A stretch of DNA of 7,403 bases, taken from the NCBI GenBank assembly GCA_965662545.1, contig CBFIHZ010000067.1, forward strand, positions 1 to 7,403. Direction: 5' to 3'. Shown here in pieces: positions 6,114 through 7,403 of this stretch. Within the stretch, counting starts at the first letter, position 1. Each line of letters starts with the position of its first letter. The notes beneath the pieces were generated by a model. It was not told the DNA's origin. It worked only from the letters and a program-made list of their open reading frames with translations, and made no database searches. A program made the translations under genes and the position numbers. The DNA is from CPC320 sp002684375. GTDB lineage: Bacteria; Pseudomonadota; Alphaproteobacteria; Rhodobacterales; Rhodobacteraceae.

Positions 6114-6751
6114 CAATGCTGGACGAGAAGACAAAAAAGGCCATCGTTGATGCGGGTGTTGGCGTTGCAAAGACCATTCAGGATTTGGCCGTCATTCGAG
6201 ATCCGGGATGTGCAGTTGCCCTTTGCCAGCGGCAACCCGACAGGAATGTCCTCGAATGGTTGGAAAGACTTGATTCAGACCGCCTACCAAAGGCGCGGGT
6301 GATTTTGCCTCCTGACCGGATAAGTGAGGCGCTAGAACAGATCTGTGATATCTCTGATACTCCAGATTGCGAAGAGCGCAACCGGCTTATCGATGATGTG
6401 ACAAAACTCGCTAAGGTCTTTGCGGACTTAATGAAAACGGCCCATCTTCGACTACGTTTTGATGTCGTCACAACAAATTCTTGTAAAAAGTTTCATATCG
6501 ACCGGATCACAGCGCGCCTGCTGTGCACCTATCGTGGCACGGGCACGCAATACGGGGTTTCGATTGATGGACCAGAACCAGATCACATCCTTACTGTTCC
6601 AACTGGATCGCCAATTGTTCTGCGAGGCAGTCTTTGGCCAGAGACCCCAAAGTCAGGTATCCTGCACCGCTCACCACCGATCGAAGGTACAGGAGAATAT
6701 AGGTCTATTCTTGTCCTAGATCCTATTTTTGACTTAGAAAAAGAGATGTAA
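6110..6751 (+). CDS. DUF1826 family protein, possible metal-dependent enzyme
   Basis: Protein of 213 residues recognised as DUF1826, a family of unknown function often found beside zinc-starvation GTPases in proteobacteria. It has no signal peptide or membrane span, so it should be cytoplasmic. The conserved C-terminal half contains SCKKFHIDRITARLLCTYRG (124-143), VLRGSLWP (170-177) and LHRSPPI (185-191). H129, D131 and H186 with R198 and S199 (YRS) form an HxD...H...RxS-like order, as in 2-oxoglutarate/Fe(II) oxygenases; this reading is my inference. GGAGG at 6098-6102, seven bases upstream, supports the ATG at 6110, which overlaps the ZigA stop as ATGA. An upstream ATG at 6086 is less likely. 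Its position implies a role in the zinc-limitation response. Confidence 0.85.
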   Translation: MTMLDEKTKKAIVDAGVGVAKTIQDLAVIRDPGCAVALCQRQPDRNVLEWLERLDSDRLPKARVILPPDRISEALEQICDISDTPDCEERNRLIDDVTKLAKVFADLMKTAHLRLRFDVVTTNSCKKFHIDRITARLLCTYRGTGTQYGVSIDGPEPDHILTVPTGSPIVLRGSLWPETPKSGILHRSPPIEGTGEYRSILVLDPIFDLEKEM

Positions 6752-7041
6752 TGGGCAGCAATCGAGGCAACACAAGCCTGAAATACAAACGGCGTAATGA
6801 AAAGCCTATGCTAGAGTTTGACCGACTGCCACGCGAGCTTCGCGTATGGATTGCAGGCGCAGATTTACAATGGCGAGCCAAATCGGTAAGAAAAGCCTTC
6901 GACAAGGCGCTGTCTCAAACCGGAAGCCATGAGAAAGCACTTGAAGAGCTTAGCCGGTTACAGCGTAGGCTGATATCCAAAGACGCCACAAAAGTATGGG
7001 GAAAAGAACACCCCGATGCGAGCGGAGCAAACGAAACATAA
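6751..7041 (+). CDS. Small DUF6525-like conserved protein
   Basis: A 96-residue basic, soluble protein whose start overlaps the DUF1826 stop (TAATG at 6749-6753), with an AAAAAGAG ribosome site at 6738-6745. It has no signal peptide or membrane span. A basic N terminus (KYKRRNEK) is followed by a mostly helical region with EFDRLPRELRVWI, AKSVRKAFDKAL and LSRLQRRLISKDATKVWG. The pattern (FDRLP...LR.W...W...SVR.A...A) fits, from memory, the DUF6525 family of Rhodobacterales, for which no function is known to me. Placement after DUF1826 and before a DUF1007 gene suggests membership of the zinc or transition-metal regulon. The family call is moderate; the gene call is strong because of the coupling and coding-like sequence. 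Confidence 0.75.
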   Translation: MGSNRGNTSLKYKRRNEKPMLEFDRLPRELRVWIAGADLQWRAKSVRKAFDKALSQTGSHEKALEELSRLQRRLISKDATKVWGKEHPDASGANET

Positions 7042-7061
7042 GCAGGCGGTCGATAAGAGGT

Positions 7062-7403
7062 TTGAAGCCAATCTGCTGGCTTTCCTCCGTCTGGCTTGCT
7101 CTGCTGGCGCATCCTCTACCGGCACAATCGCATCCTCATGTATTTGTAGATGGCGGTGTAGACTTTATGTTTGACGAAAAAAATCTGCTATCTGCCCTTC
7201 TGATCACCTAACTCTACGACGAGTTCGAACCCTCTATATCTTATCCTCTTACGAAATGTCGGTAGACTCAGACGGTGAACTGGCTGAAGCGGACCGACAG
7301 GAACTAATTCGTAATCGGCACGACTGGCCCATCGACTTTGACGGATCTGCTCATCTTTCAATCGATGGGAAGAACATCCCACCCGATTGGCCAAAAAATT
7401 TGC
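7062..7403 (+). pseudogene. DUF1007 family periplasmic protein, broken and cut by window end
   Basis: The translated remnant matches the start of DUF1007 proteins, secreted factors often encoded beside nickel/cobalt (RcnA/NicO-type) exporters or zinc-limitation genes. From a TTG at 7062 it reads a signal peptide (KPICWLSSVWLALLAHPLPA), then SHPHVFVDGGVDFMFDE and ALLIT. A TAA at 7209-7211 sits where the family usually has Trp (ITW-YDEF). After LYDEF the frame shifts at 7224-7231 (consistent with one lost base), and the match resumes with LYILSSYEMSVDSDGELAEA and on through DWPIDFDGSAHLSIDGK to the edge. No ATG start is evident; the nearest in-frame ATG, 6996, lies deep in the preceding gene. 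Two lesions and a weak start argue for a true pseudogene rather than one sequencing error. The rest lies beyond the window. Confidence 0.82.

Overview
The window is almost entirely one co-directional zinc-acquisition operon on the + strand. It looks like an alphaproteobacterium, most likely of the Rhodobacterales (roseobacter) group. That placement is inferred from gene content and protein style (ZigA-type GTPase, DUF1826, DUF6525-like and DUF1007 in series) and the roughly 50-55% GC, not from a marker gene.

Layout. Bases 1-604 hold no convincing intact gene. A weak open frame runs off the left edge on the minus strand (1-176) and may be a decayed fragment. A Zur-box-like palindrome lies at 605-626, just upstream of a Fur-family zinc regulator (zur, 650-1051, with a perfect AAGGAG ribosome site). 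A 43-residue single-span membrane micro-protein (1048-1179) is then tied by ATGA overlaps to zur on one side and to the ABC ATPase gene on the other. The zinc ABC importer follows as ATPase (1176-1919), permease (1916-2785) and periplasmic binding protein (2796-3812). The binding protein carries a His/Asp/Glu-rich loop made of DNA-level tandem repeats (3174-3272).

Downstream are two different COG0523 (CobW/ZigA-type) P-loop metallochaperone GTPases (3816-4883 and 4899-6113), a DUF1826 protein (6110-6751) and a small DUF6525-like protein (6751-7041). Last comes a DUF1007-family periplasmic protein gene that is broken by an in-frame stop and a frameshift (7062 to the window end).

Working model. 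Zur with zinc bound represses the whole unit through the 605-626 box. Under zinc starvation the importer brings zinc in, the two GTPases allocate scarce zinc to client enzymes, and DUF1826 plus the small proteins serve unknown roles in the same response. Every junction from zur to the pseudogene is an overlap or a gap of at most about 20 bp, so co-transcription and translational coupling are likely. The most novel items are the unlisted 43-aa membrane micro-ORF and a possible HxD...H...RS iron/2-oxoglutarate-type motif in the DUF1826 protein.
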